Origin: Candidatus Methylophosphatis roskildensis | GTDB taxonomy: Bacteria > Pseudomonadota > Gammaproteobacteria > Burkholderiales > Rhodocyclaceae | Length of the DNA stretch: 64,000 nucleotides | NCBI GenBank assembly: GCA_016708905.1 | Contig: JADJEV010000004.1 | Location: forward strand, 124,001-188,000 | Direction of reading: 5' to 3' | Shown: one piece after another, positions 55,337-64,000 of the stretch | Layout of the letters: every line of letters starts with the position of its first letter | Numbering within the stretch: position 1 is the stretch's first letter | Position numbers and translations under genes: made by a program | The notes under the pieces: generated by a model | What the model saw: the letters and a program-made list of their open reading frames with translations, nothing else | Database searches by the model: none | What the model was told of the DNA's origin: nothing

Positions 55337-57630
55337 GGCGTCCCCCCGCGGCCCACGCGCGCCAGCTTGAACAGGGGCGACGCCGCCAGCAGGGCGAAGG
55401 CCACCACGGCGATCTCGCCCAGGGTGTCGAGCGCGCGGAAGTCCACGATGATCACATTCACCACGTTGTGGCCGTGGGCGACGGGCACGCTGTTGGCGCC
55501 GAAGAACTCACTCAGCGCGGTGTCGAAGGGCAGGCCGGCGGCCCGCAGCAGGAACAGGCTCAGCGTCGTGCCGAAGGCGACGGCGACCAGCAGCTTCAGC
55601 GGCTCGATGCGCGCCGGCGGCGGCAAGGCAGGGGCCGCCGCGCGGCGGCCGCGGATCTCCGGCAGCACCGCCGCCGCCACCACCACGAACACGGTCTCCA
55701 CGGCGAACTGGGTGAATGCCAGATCCGGCGCGCCGGCGAACAGGAACAGTGCGGCGCAGCCGTAGCCGACCAGTCCGCTGGCGAGCAGCAGCACGAAGCG
55801 GTCGCGCGCCCGCAGGGTGGCCAGGGCGCCGGCCACGGCGATCGCGCCGGCGGCGGCCAGCGGCAGGCTCACGCCCTGCGCCGCCGGCCACTGCCAGCGC
55901 CCGGCTGAAAGGAAAAGCGCCAGCAGGGCCACCGCCGTCACTACCGCCAATACGGTCAGCAGATAGCGATCCAGCAGGCCGTGCTGCAACAGCCGCGTGT
56001 GCCAGGCGGCAATGTGGCTCAGCGCCTGCAGCTTGCGCTGGTACCAGGCGGCCGGGCCGTAGGCGTCGAGCCAGCTCGCCCGTTCCAGGGTCCGATGCAG
56101 GCCATCCCAGAACGCATAGATGGCGCCGCCGAACAGCAGGGTCAGCGCCAGCGCTGTGAGCACCGGCGCGGCATCGTAGGACGCCTCCACCGTCACCGCC
56201 CCCAGTTCGGGCGCCATCGCCTGCGCCGCCTGCGCCAGCAGCGGATCCACCGTCGCCGGCATGATCCCGAACAGCAGTCCCAGCAGCGCCAGCGCCAACG
56301 GCGGCAGCAGCATGGTCCACGGCGCTTCGTGGGGATGGGCGTCGCGCGAGGCGTTGTCGCGACCCCAGAACACATGCAGCGAAGCCACCGCCGCCACCGC
56401 CACCGATACCGCGCCGACGATCACCGCGGCATGGCCGGCCAGCGCCACCAGTTCGGCCTCGGCCTTGGCGGCGGTGATCACGTCCTTGGCGACGAAGCCG
56501 AACGACAGCGGCAGGCCGGCCATCGAAAGCGCCGCCAGCGCCGCCGCCGCCGCGGTCCACGGCATGTAGCGGCGCATGCCGGTCAGGTGGTCGATGCTGC
56601 GCGTGCCGGCGCCGTGATCCAGGTTGCCGACGACGAAGAACAGCGGCGCCTTGTACAGTGCATGGGCGAACAGGAAGGACGCCACCGCCAGCGCCGCGGC
56701 CGGATTGGGCAGACCGACCAGCATCGTCAGGGTGCCCAGCGAGGCCACCGTCGACCATGCCAGGATGCGCTTGAGATCGCGCTCGCGCAGCGTGTGGAGG
56801 GCGCCCCACAGGGCGGTGATGCTGCCCACCGCCACCAGCACAACGTCCCACAACAGCAACTGGCCGAAGGCCGGATCGAGCCGTGCCAAGAGATAGATGC
56901 CGAGCTTGACCATGGTGGCCGAATGCAGATAGGCGCTTACCGGCGTCGGTGCCGCCATGGCGTTGGGCAGCCAGAAGTGAAACGGAAACTGCGCCGACTT
57001 GGTGAAGGTGCCGACGAACACCAGCCCCAGCGCCAGCGGCAGCAGCGGTTCATCGACCAGGTGCGGTGCCGCAGCGATGAGTTCCCGGATCGACCAGGTG
57101 TTGGCCAGATCCCCCAGCAGCAGGAAGCCGGCGAGTAGAAACAGGCCGCCGCCGCCGGTGACCAGCAGTGCCTGCTGTGCCGACTTGCGGCTCTTTTCCT
57201 GTTCGTGGCTGAAACCCACCAGCAGGAAGGAGAGCACGCTGGTGAGTTCCCAGAACACGAACAGCAGCAGCAGGTTGTCGGCGCTGACGGCGCCGATCAT
57301 CGCCAGCAGAAACAGCGACAGCAGCAGCAACGCACGGCCGCCGCGCGGCGTGCCGGCGAGATAGCCGGCGGCATAGATGAAAACCAGGCTGCCGACGCCG
57401 CAGATCAGCAGCAGCATCTGCGCGGCCAGACCATCGACGTGGAACGCCAGATCGACCCCCAGCGACGGCACCCAGGCGGCGTGGACGCTCCACGGCAGCG
57501 GCACGCTGGCCAGCGCCGCCACCAGGGCGGCGAACAGCGTCAGTGGCAGCGCCGCGTAGCCGAGCAGCCGGCGCGCGCTCGGGGTCGCAGGCGCAAGCTC
57601 GCCAGTTGCGGCTACGGCCGGGCCGATCAT
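55333..57630 (-). CDS. mnhA: Na+/H+ antiporter subunit MnhA
   Basis: The 765-residue largest subunit, homologous to NuoL, has about 20 helices. Conserved pieces: VFWELTSVLSFLLVGFSHEQ, FPFHFWLPNAMAAPTPVSAY, RDLKRILAWSTVASLGTLTM, and a C-terminal MrpA-specific part (GAPDLAFTQFAVETVFVVVA; HNVVNVIIVDFRALDTLGEI). Start at MIGPAVAATGELAP, overlapping the exchanger gene stop by 4 bp. It works with subunits B-G to expel Na+ in exchange for protons. Confidence 0.95.
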   Translation of the reverse strand: MIGPAVAATGELAPATPSARRLLGYAALPLTLFAALVAALASVPLPWSVHAAWVPSLGVDLAFHVDGLAAQMLLLICGVGSLVFIYAAGYLAGTPRGGRALLLLSLFLLAMIGAVSADNLLLLFVFWELTSVLSFLLVGFSHEQEKSRKSAQQALLVTGGGGLFLLAGFLLLGDLANTWSIRELIAAAPHLVDEPLLPLALGLVFVGTFTKSAQFPFHFWLPNAMAAPTPVSAYLHSATMVKLGIYLLARLDPAFGQLLLWDVVLVAVGSITALWGALHTLRERDLKRILAWSTVASLGTLTMLVGLPNPAAALAVASFLFAHALYKAPLFFVVGNLDHGAGTRSIDHLTGMRRYMPWTAAAAALAALSMAGLPLSFGFVAKDVITAAKAEAELVALAGHAAVIVGAVSVAVAAVASLHVFWGRDNASRDAHPHEAPWTMLLPPLALALLGLLFGIMPATVDPLLAQAAQAMAPELGAVTVEASYDAAPVLTALALTLLFGGAIYAFWDGLHRTLERASWLDAYGPAAWYQRKLQALSHIAAWHTRLLQHGLLDRYLLTVLAVVTAVALLALFLSAGRWQWPAAQGVSLPLAAAGAIAVAGALATLRARDRFVLLLASGLVGYGCAALFLFAGAPDLAFTQFAVETVFVVVAAAVLPEIRGRRAAAPALPPPARIEPLKLLVAVAFGTTLSLFLLRAAGLPFDTALSEFFGANSVPVAHGHNVVNVIIVDFRALDTLGEIAVVAFALLAASPLFKLARVGRGGTP

Positions 57631-58748
57631 GGCGCCGGCGTATGCTGTTCGCGCTGCGCCGGCTGCTTCGCCGTTGCCAGGCGCGCGCGCCACTCGCGCC
57701 ACGTCACCAGCAGCAGCGTGACGACTGTAAGCGGCAGCACTGCCGTGGTCATGACGAAGCCGTAACCGGTCAGCGCATCGTGGCTTTGCGCGGCCAACAC
57801 CACATAGACCGTGAAGGCGACGTAGTAGCCGAGGAACACGGCGCCTTCCCAGCGCGCGATCAGGTTGCCGGTAAAGAAGATCGGCAGGCAGGCCACCGCC
57901 ACCGCGATCATCACCGGCAAATCGAAGCTCAGCATCGACACGGGTACCGTCAGGCTTGCCGGCGCCACCAGGGAAGACAGGCCGAGCACGCAGAGGATGT
58001 TGAAGGTGTTGCTGCCGACCACGTTACCGACGGCGATGTCGCGCTCGCCGCGCAGCGCGGCAACGACCGAGGTGGCGACCTCGGGCATCGAGGTGCCGGC
58101 GGCGACGATGGTGAGCCCGATCACCAGCTCGCTCAACCCGAGCTGTTTGGCGAACACTACGGCGGCGCCGACCAGCCAGTCGGAGCCCGCAACCAGCAGC
58201 GCCAGGCCGCAGGCAATCAGCAGCAACTGCACCGACCAGTGGCGATCCCAGCGGCTACCGTCGCCGAATTCCTGCGCGTATTCAGCGTCGACGGCCTTGT
58301 TCTCGCGGCGGCTCTGGCGGATGACGAACACCAGGTAGGCCAAGAGCAGACCGAACAGCAGCGCTCCGTCCCAGCGCGAAATGCCGCCGTCCCAGGCCAG
58401 CGCCAACAGCAACAGCGAAGCGCCGACCATGACGGGTACTTCCTGCCGGATCAGTTGCTGCGCCACCAGCAGCGGCGTGATCAGGGCCGACAGGCCGAGA
58501 ATGAACAAGACATTGAAGATGTTGCTGCCAACCACGTTGCCCAGCGCAATGTCGACCTGGCCGCTCCAGGCCGATTTCACCGACACCGCCAGCTCGGGCG
58601 AACTGGTACCGAAGGCCACCACCGTCAATCCCACCACCAGAGGCGAAATGCCGAAGGACAGCGCCAGTTTCGATGCGCCGCGCACCAGCAGCTCGGCGCC
58701 GGCGACCAGCGCCACCAGGCCGACAATGAAGGACAGTATGGGAGTCAT
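57627..58748 (-). CDS. CaCA-family Na+/Ca2+-type exchanger
   Basis: The ~373-residue protein starts at MTPILSFIVGLVALVAGAEL; the upstream extension is not family-like. It has two homologous halves, each with the alpha-repeat motif: VVAFGTSSPELAVSV with GNVVGSNIFNVLFILG, and IVAAGTSMPEVATSV with GNVVGSNTFNILCVLG. Ten or so helices are expected. Relatives (YrbG/NCX_Mj) exchange Ca2+ against Na+ or H+. It is the first gene of the sodium operon and overlaps mnhA by 4 bp. Confidence 0.92.
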   Translation of the reverse strand: MTPILSFIVGLVALVAGAELLVRGASKLALSFGISPLVVGLTVVAFGTSSPELAVSVKSAWSGQVDIALGNVVGSNIFNVLFILGLSALITPLLVAQQLIRQEVPVMVGASLLLLALAWDGGISRWDGALLFGLLLAYLVFVIRQSRRENKAVDAEYAQEFGDGSRWDRHWSVQLLLIACGLALLVAGSDWLVGAAVVFAKQLGLSELVIGLTIVAAGTSMPEVATSVVAALRGERDIAVGNVVGSNTFNILCVLGLSSLVAPASLTVPVSMLSFDLPVMIAVAVACLPIFFTGNLIARWEGAVFLGYYVAFTVYVVLAAQSHDALTGYGFVMTTAVLPLTVVTLLLVTWREWRARLATAKQPAQREQHTPAP

Positions 58749-58967
58749 GAGATTGTTTGGTTTTGTTGCGCATGCGAATTGTACGGCCAAGCAGCGCGCC
58801 CGGCCTCGGATCAGCCACAGCACAGACAACACGAGGTCGGCCGGGTTCAGTCGACCTGACGACAGGGTTTTCCGCCGCCCGAAGCGGATCGATGGGCGTT
58901 TCCCGGGTCGGACTGGTGGTGCCCCGTCCCGCTGGTCGGCGAGTCCGAGCCGAATCGATCCGATGAC

Positions 58968-60809
58968 TCACGCCGGTTGCGCCTGCGGCGATACCGCCAT
59001 GCTCCGATCCTCCTGCTGTTGAAGCGCCCACATCTGCGCGTAGGCACCGCCGGCCATCAACAGGGCGAGATGGCTGCCGCGTTCGACCACCCGGCCGGCA
59101 TCGAGCACCAGGATTTCATCGGCATTGCGTACCGTCGACAGCCGGTGGGCGATGACCAGCGTCGTGCGCCCGCGTGCGGCGGTTTCCAGCTCGGCCTGGA
59201 TAGCCTGTTCGGTCTTCGAATCGAGCGCCGACGTAGCCTCGTCGAATATCAGGATCGGCGGGTTCTTCAGCAGAGCGCGGGCGATCGCGACGCGCTGTTT
59301 CTCGCCACCCGACAGCTTGAGCCCGCGCTCGCCGACGCGCGTTTCATAGCCGTCGGGCAGGTGCTCGATGAACGCGTGCAGATGCGCGGCTCGGGCTGCC
59401 TCGATCACTTCGCCGTGCTGGGCGTCGGGGCGCCCGTAGAGGATGTTGTAGTAGATGCTGTCGTTGAACAGCACCGTGTCCTGCGGGACGATGCCGATGG
59501 CCGCGCGCAGGCTGGCCTGGCTGATGCGGCGGATGTCGCGGCCGTTGATGCGGATGCCGCCGCGGCTCTCCGCCGTGCCCACGTCATAGAAGCGGAACAG
59601 CAGCCGCGCCAGGGTGCTCTTACCCGAACCGCTGTGGCCGACCACCGCCAGGGTCTTGCCGGGCTCAATCGTGAAATCGACATCGAACAGGATCTGCCGC
59701 TTGGCCTCGTATGAGAAGTCGATGTGCGAGAAAGCGACCTGTGCGGGACCGGGCGGCAGGGCAATCGCATCGGCTGCGTCGGCTACTTCGCGATGCTCGC
59801 GCATCAGCGTGAACATGCGCTCGATGTCGGTCAGCGACTGGCGAATCTCGCGATAGATTACGCCGAGAAAGTTCAGCGGAATGTAGAGCTGGATCAGGAA
59901 GGCGTTGACCAGCACGATGTCGCCGATGCTCATGCTGCCGTTCGCTACGCCCATGCTGGCGCGCCACATCATCGCGGTGACGGCGGCGGCGACCACCAGC
60001 GCCTGGCCGATGTTGAGATACGACAGCGAGACCTGGCTCTTCACCTGCGCGGTCTCCCACTTTTCCATCTGGGTGTTGTAGCGGCGGGCCTCGAACTCCT
60101 CGTTGTTGAAATACTTGACCGTCTCGTAGTTGATCAGGCTGTCGACGGCGCGCGAGTTGGCGGCGGAGTCGAGTTCGTTGGCGGTGCGGCGCAGATGCGT
60201 GCGCCAGTTGGTCACCACGATCGTGAAGCCGATGTAGAAGGTGAGTGCACACAGGGTGATCAGGCCGAAACTCGGCTCGTACTTGGTGAACAGGATGCCC
60301 AGCACCAGGCTGATCTCGATCAGTGTCGGCAGGATCGAATACAGCGTGTACGAAATCAGCGAGCCGATCGAGCGCGTGCCACGCTCGATGTCGCGTGTCA
60401 GCCCGCCGGTCTGCCGCTCGAGGTGAAAGCGCAGCGACAACGAATGCAGGTGGCGGAACACCTGGAGCGAGATGTTTCGCACCGCCTGCTGGGTGACGCG
60501 TGCGAACACCAGTTCGCGCAGCTCGGTAAATAGCGAGGTCGAGAAACGCAGCGCACCGTAGGCGACCAGCAGCGCCGCGGGCACCACGATGACTGCCTGC
60601 TCGGGTGTGATCGAGAGCGAGTCGATCAGGTGCTTGAAGATGATCGGCACGCCGACGTTGGCCACTTTCGCCGAGATCAGGCAGGCCAGCGCGAACAGCA
60701 CCCGTCCGCGATAGGCCCAGATGTAGGGAAACAGCGTGTGTACGGTCTGCCAGTCGTGGCGTTGTGCGGGTGCAGGGCCGGGCAGGGCGGATGCGGCGTG
60801 TCGTCTCAT
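58968..60809 (-). CDS. ABC exporter of the ATM1/HMT1 type
   Basis: The 613-residue half-transporter has an exporter membrane domain (~25-330; ETVKYFNNEEFEARRYNTQM and SLRFHLERQTGGLTRDIERG are typical of the ATM1 group) and an ATPase domain with VVGHSGSGKSTLARLL (Walker A), LKLSGGEKQRVAIARALL (signature) and ILIFDEATSALDSKTEQ (Walker B). Family members export glutathione- or sulfur-linked compounds, or metal conjugates. It is monocistronic, beginning about 110 bp from the divergent methyltransferase. Confidence 0.92.
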   Translation of the reverse strand: MRRHAASALPGPAPAQRHDWQTVHTLFPYIWAYRGRVLFALACLISAKVANVGVPIIFKHLIDSLSITPEQAVIVVPAALLVAYGALRFSTSLFTELRELVFARVTQQAVRNISLQVFRHLHSLSLRFHLERQTGGLTRDIERGTRSIGSLISYTLYSILPTLIEISLVLGILFTKYEPSFGLITLCALTFYIGFTIVVTNWRTHLRRTANELDSAANSRAVDSLINYETVKYFNNEEFEARRYNTQMEKWETAQVKSQVSLSYLNIGQALVVAAAVTAMMWRASMGVANGSMSIGDIVLVNAFLIQLYIPLNFLGVIYREIRQSLTDIERMFTLMREHREVADAADAIALPPGPAQVAFSHIDFSYEAKRQILFDVDFTIEPGKTLAVVGHSGSGKSTLARLLFRFYDVGTAESRGGIRINGRDIRRISQASLRAAIGIVPQDTVLFNDSIYYNILYGRPDAQHGEVIEAARAAHLHAFIEHLPDGYETRVGERGLKLSGGEKQRVAIARALLKNPPILIFDEATSALDSKTEQAIQAELETAARGRTTLVIAHRLSTVRNADEILVLDAGRVVERGSHLALLMAGGAYAQMWALQQQEDRSMAVSPQAQPA

Positions 60810-60915
60810 TGCCCGATTGTACGTGTGCGGCGCTGCAGCCTGTCGCGTGCTCGAGCGCAGTGGGTAGGCCGTTCGTCGTATTGTCTCGCGCCAAGTCGCG
60901 ATCTACGCTTGGCCA

Positions 60916-61911
60916 ATGACCATCGCATCGAAGTTCAAGATTTCGCCCGGCCAGCGATCGCCCGGGCGCGGCGCGGCCTCCGCCAAGTATCGTGGCTCGG
61001 CCCGGGCAAGTCGCATGGCGCTGGCTGCGGCGATCGCCCGCGCGACCCACAGCCGCTACGATTCGCCGCTGGTGTTCGACGACACGTTGGCGTTCGACAT
61101 GCTGTTCGGCCATTGGCGCTGGATCGTGGCCAACCGGTTTCTCGACTGGCTGGTCCTGCGCAAGTTGCTGGGCATCATGCGGCCGGTCTACGGCCAGGTG
61201 GTCGCGCGTGCGCGATTCAGCGAGGATGCGCTGCACGCGGCGATCGCTCGCGGTGTTCGCCAGTACGTGATCGTCGGTGCCGGCCTGGATACCTTCGCGC
61301 TGCGTCAGCCCGGGCTGGTCGACAGGCTCACGGTCTTCGAACTCGATCATCCGGCGTCGCAGAACCTCAAGCGCAAGCTGATCCAACGCATTGGCGTGGT
61401 GCCGCGGAACCTCAAGTTCGTCGAGGCCGACTTCGAACGCGAGTCGGTCGGCGAGGCGCTGCAAAAGTCGTGCTTCGACCCGGCCGAGCCATGCTTTCTG
61501 TCATGGCTGGGTACCACCTTCTACCTGACCGAGGCGGCGACCCTGGCGACCCTGCGCTCGATCGCAAATTGCGCGGCGCCAGGCAGCGAGCTGGTGTTCG
61601 ATTTCTGCGTAACCGAGGAGTCTCTCGGCCCGCACGACCGGGCGGAACTCGCGGCATTGAAGCGCCTGGCCGCCCGCCGCGGTGAGCCCTTCGTCTCGAG
61701 TTTTCTGCCCGCGCAACTGGCCGAGCGGATCTCCGGGCTGGGATTGGAGCTGATCGAGCACGCCTCGCCGGACCTCCTTGAGCGGCGCTATTTCGCCAAT
61801 CGCGGCGACGGATTCAGGCCCAGCCACTTCGCGTGGCTTGCCCACGTCAAGGTTCCCTTGCGGCATCCTGGCCAGAGTCAGCCTCGCCGCCGATTCGACG
61901 CACCGCAATAA
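60916..61911 (+). CDS. SAM-dependent methyltransferase, leucine carboxyl methyltransferase family
   Basis: The 331-residue protein has the LCMT-type bacterial methyltransferase layout: RARFSEDALHAAIARGVRQY, then the SAM-binding VIVGAGLDTFALRQPG, the acidic VFELDHPASQNLKRKLI, and CFLSWLGTTFYLTEAATLAT. The substrate is unknown; bacterial members act on small molecules and polyketides. A basic N-terminal stretch of ~30 residues precedes the domain. It is divergent from the ABC exporter. Confidence 0.85.
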   Translation: MTIASKFKISPGQRSPGRGAASAKYRGSARASRMALAAAIARATHSRYDSPLVFDDTLAFDMLFGHWRWIVANRFLDWLVLRKLLGIMRPVYGQVVARARFSEDALHAAIARGVRQYVIVGAGLDTFALRQPGLVDRLTVFELDHPASQNLKRKLIQRIGVVPRNLKFVEADFERESVGEALQKSCFDPAEPCFLSWLGTTFYLTEAATLATLRSIANCAAPGSELVFDFCVTEESLGPHDRAELAALKRLAARRGEPFVSSFLPAQLAERISGLGLELIEHASPDLLERRYFANRGDGFRPSHFAWLAHVKVPLRHPGQSQPRRRFDAPQ

Positions 61912-62020
61912 AACCGCTGCCAACGCCATGAATAACCGACTACGCGCCGCAGCAGCGCGAGAGCAATAGAGGCCGGGCTCTAGCGAGCGGCTTGACAACG
62001 CGAGCACTCAAGCGCCAGTA

Positions 62021-62038
62021 TTCAAACACCCGTTTGAA
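62021..62038. promoter_or_regulatory. Palindromic operator upstream of the tetR gene
   Basis: TTCAAAC-ACCC-GTTTGAA is a perfect 7-bp inverted repeat ending 11 bases before the regulator's start codon. A further half-site GTTTGA (62045-62050) touches the start. It is the likely autoregulatory site of the TetR-family protein and thus also controls fadE. Confidence 0.8.
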
Positions 62039-62049
62039 TTGAGCGTTTG

Positions 62050-62856
62050 ATGGATCTCGCCCCCAGCCGACCCGAAGCCGATACCCGCCGCCGCATTCTC
62101 GATGCGGCGCAAGGGCTGTTCGTGCGCCACGGGCTCGATGCGACTTCGCTGCGTATGATCACTGCGCATGCCAGCGCGAACATCGCGGCGGCGCACTACC
62201 ACTTCGGCTCCAAGGACGCACTGATCGAGGCGGTTTTCCGGCGCGGTTTGGCGCGGCTCAACGAGATGCGTCTGACCGAACTCGAACGGCTGGAACGCGC
62301 GGCGGGCGGCAGTCCGCTCAAGCCGCGTCAGGTGCTCGAAGCCTTCTTCGGCACCGCGCTGATCCTGGCGGCCGACCGCGACCAGGGCGGCTTCGATTTC
62401 ATGCGCCTGCTCGGTCGCACGATGAGCGATCCGAACCAGTTCATCCGCACCTTTCTCGCCGCCGAGTACCAGGAAGTCGTCGATCGCTTCAAGAGCGCGT
62501 TGTTCGCGGCGCTGCCGGAAGTGCCGCGCGAGGAGATCATCTGGCGCCTGCACTTCATGCTCGGCGCGATGTCCTATGCACTGGCCGGCACCGACGCGCT
62601 GCGTCTGGCTGCCGGGCTCGCCGGCGAGGACGATCCACGTGCCATCGCGCCGCGCCTGATGAGTTTCCTGCTCGGCGGGTTGCGGGCGCCTTTGCCTGGC
62701 AAATCCGCAGAGGTCTCGATATCCGACACGCCGACGTCTTCGGTAGGCGCGAATCGACGCATCGACAAACCGCCGCGACAGACGGCGCGTGCAAGTGGGA
62801 GCAAGACAGTCGCGCGGGGCAACCCGCCGGCACCCGGCCATAGGAGCAGCAAATGA
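62050..62856 (+). CDS. TetR/AcrR-family transcriptional regulator
   Basis: The 268-residue protein begins MDLAPSRPEADTRRRILDAA. The N-terminal helix-turn-helix (TRRRILDAAQGLFVRHGLDA ... NIAAAHYHFGSKDALIEAVF) is canonical TetR. The C-terminal ligand domain includes DQGGFDFMRLLGRTMSDPNQ, resembling regulators of fatty-acid degradation. A ~55-residue low-complexity tail ends the protein. It overlaps fadE by 4 bp and so is co-transcribed with it, suggesting an acyl-CoA or fatty-acid ligand (inferred). Confidence 0.9.
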   Translation: MDLAPSRPEADTRRRILDAAQGLFVRHGLDATSLRMITAHASANIAAAHYHFGSKDALIEAVFRRGLARLNEMRLTELERLERAAGGSPLKPRQVLEAFFGTALILAADRDQGGFDFMRLLGRTMSDPNQFIRTFLAAEYQEVVDRFKSALFAALPEVPREEIIWRLHFMLGAMSYALAGTDALRLAAGLAGEDDPRAIAPRLMSFLLGGLRAPLPGKSAEVSISDTPTSSVGANRRIDKPPRQTARASGSKTVARGNPPAPGHRSSK

Positions 62857-64000
62857 TCTGGATGATTCTCGCACTGCCGCTGATCGCGGTAAGCCTCGCC
62901 TACCTCGGCGCAACCCTGGCGATCTGGACCCTGGTCGGCGCGGCGTGGCTGGGTGTCACCGCCTGGCTCGGCGCCTGGTCGACGCTGGCGGTCGCGCTGG
63001 TATTCGGCGCGTTCCTGCTGGTCGCCGGGGTGTTCAGCCTGAAGCCGCTGCGCCGGGCGATGATCAGCGGGCCGCTACTGGCGGGCTATCGCAGGATCCT
63101 GCCGCCGATGTCCGACACCGAGCGGATCGCGCTCGAAGCCGGCACCGTGTGGTGGGAGGGCGAACTGTTTCGCGGTCGTCCCGACTGGGCCAGGCTCCTG
63201 TCGTTTCCGCAGCCAAAGCTCACTCCAGAAGAGCAGAGCTTCATCGACAACGAGACAGAAGAACTCTGCCGTCTGTCGAACGACTGGGAATGCTCGCACG
63301 AACTGGGCGATCTGCCGCCCCAGGTATGGCAGTTCATCCGCGACAAGGGCTTCCTCGGCATGATCATTCCGAAGCAGTACGGCGGCAAGGAATTCTCCGC
63401 CTACATGCATTCGCAGGTGATCACCAAGCTGTCCACGCGCTGCTCCGCCAGTGCGGTCACGGTGATGGTGCCCAATTCCCTCGGGCCGGCCGAGCTGCTG
63501 CTCCACTACGGCACCGATGCGCAGAAGAATCACTATCTGCCGCGGCTGGCCAAGGGAATGGAGATTCCATGTTTCGCGCTGACCAGCCCGCACGCGGGTT
63601 CGGATGCGGCGTCGATTCCTGACTTCGGCGTCATCTGCAAGGGAACCTGGGAAGGCCGCGAGGTCGTCGGCATGCGCGTGACCTGGGATAAGCGCTACAT
63701 CACGCTCGGCCCGGTTTCCACGCTGCTCGGCTTGGCTTTCCGTCTCTATGACCCCGACAAGCTGGTGGGCGAGGTGGAGGATCTTGGCATCACCTGCGCG
63801 CTGATTCCGTCGAATCATCCGGGCGTGCATATCGGCCGCCGTCACATCCCGCTCAATGCCGTGTTCCAGAACGGTCCGAACTGGGGCAAGGATGTGTTCA
63901 TGCCGCTCGACTGGATCATCGGCGGACCGAAGATGGCCGGCCAGGGCTGGCGCATGCTGATGGAATGCCTCGCGGCGGGTCGTTCGATCTCGCTGCCGGG
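62853..64000 (+). CDS. fadE: Acyl-CoA dehydrogenase FadE-like, 3' end outside window
   Basis: 382 codons are visible before the right edge; no stop is reached. Two membrane helices (residues ~1-65; MIWMILALPLIAVSLAYLGA ...) precede the dehydrogenase, as in E. coli FadE. Further pieces: LPPMSDTERIALEAGTVWWE, FLGMIIPKQYGGKEFSAYMH, CFALTSPHAGSDAASIPDFG, and GPKMAGQGWRMLMECLAAGR, the FAD/acyl-CoA contact regions. In the usual motif TxPxAGSDA, the serine before PHAGSD is preceded by T as expected. It performs the first oxidation step of fatty acid beta-oxidation at the inner membrane. Confidence 0.95.
   Translation, partial: MIWMILALPLIAVSLAYLGATLAIWTLVGAAWLGVTAWLGAWSTLAVALVFGAFLLVAGVFSLKPLRRAMISGPLLAGYRRILPPMSDTERIALEAGTVWWEGELFRGRPDWARLLSFPQPKLTPEEQSFIDNETEELCRLSNDWECSHELGDLPPQVWQFIRDKGFLGMIIPKQYGGKEFSAYMHSQVITKLSTRCSASAVTVMVPNSLGPAELLLHYGTDAQKNHYLPRLAKGMEIPCFALTSPHAGSDAASIPDFGVICKGTWEGREVVGMRVTWDKRYITLGPVSTLLGLAFRLYDPDKLVGEVEDLGITCALIPSNHPGVHIGRRHIPLNAVFQNGPNWGKDVFMPLDWIIGGPKMAGQGWRMLMECLAAGRSISLP

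Overview
The window looks like chromosomal DNA of a high-GC betaproteobacterium, probably Rhodocyclales. This rests on gene order and protein character (TPR lipoprotein-lolB-ispE-tRNA-Gln-prs-rplY-pth-ychF; glnA-DUF4124-ntrB-ntrC; birA-coaX-SPOR; coaE-zapD-yacG); no database search was possible. Two classes of DNA alternate: intact, tightly packed housekeeping genes, and accessory patches full of insertion sequences, repeats and frameshifted genes.

Region 1 (1-8.8 kb) is the edge of a degraded accessory island. It holds the 3' part of a DISARM-type drmB gene (DUF1998), an IS3 transposase scrap, a complete 2,299-bp insertion sequence with a 5-bp target duplication but a frameshifted transposase, about 700 bp rich in an inverted AACCTGCCG motif, and a SWIM/SNF2 helicase gene broken by at least four frameshifts. 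Region 2 (8.8-14.4 kb) has thiC with its TPP riboswitch, then a nested mobile structure: a gene fusing a DruA-like DUF4338 domain to an ISAs1-type transposase, split by an ISKra4-type element with an 8-bp target duplication. The ISAs1 part also changes frame exactly at an A_AAA_AAG heptamer.

Region 3 (14.5-28.7 kb) is core: an unusual alpha carbonic anhydrase, signal peptidase I, a dynamin-like GTPase, mutM, and the TPR-lolB-ispE-tRNA-prs-rplY-pth-ychF run. LolB carries an in-frame 270-bp MITE insertion in its signal-peptide region. Region 4 (28.7-39.7 kb) is surface and signalling: two GH17-domain proteins, one fused to a GT2 synthase, which suggest membrane synthesis of a beta-1,3-type glucan; also a PAS-GGDEF cyclase, gluQRS, an endonuclease/phosphatase-clsB pair and a rhodanese. 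Region 5 (39.7-49.8 kb) has a cation efflux protein, glnA with an NtrC site and sigma-54 promoter, ntrB/ntrC, then birA-coaX-SPOR and coaE-zapD-yacG.

Region 6 (49.8-51.3 kb) is repeat-rich and encloses a small DUF6883-DUF4926 pair resembling a toxin-antitoxin cassette. Region 7 (51.3-58.8 kb, minus strand) is a tightly overlapping operon: a CaCA-type Na+/Ca2+ exchanger, a full mnhA-G multisubunit Na+/H+ antiporter, and a BacNav-like voltage-gated sodium channel. The window ends with an ABC exporter, an LCMT-type methyltransferase, and a TetR-fadE operon with a palindromic operator; fadE runs off the right edge.
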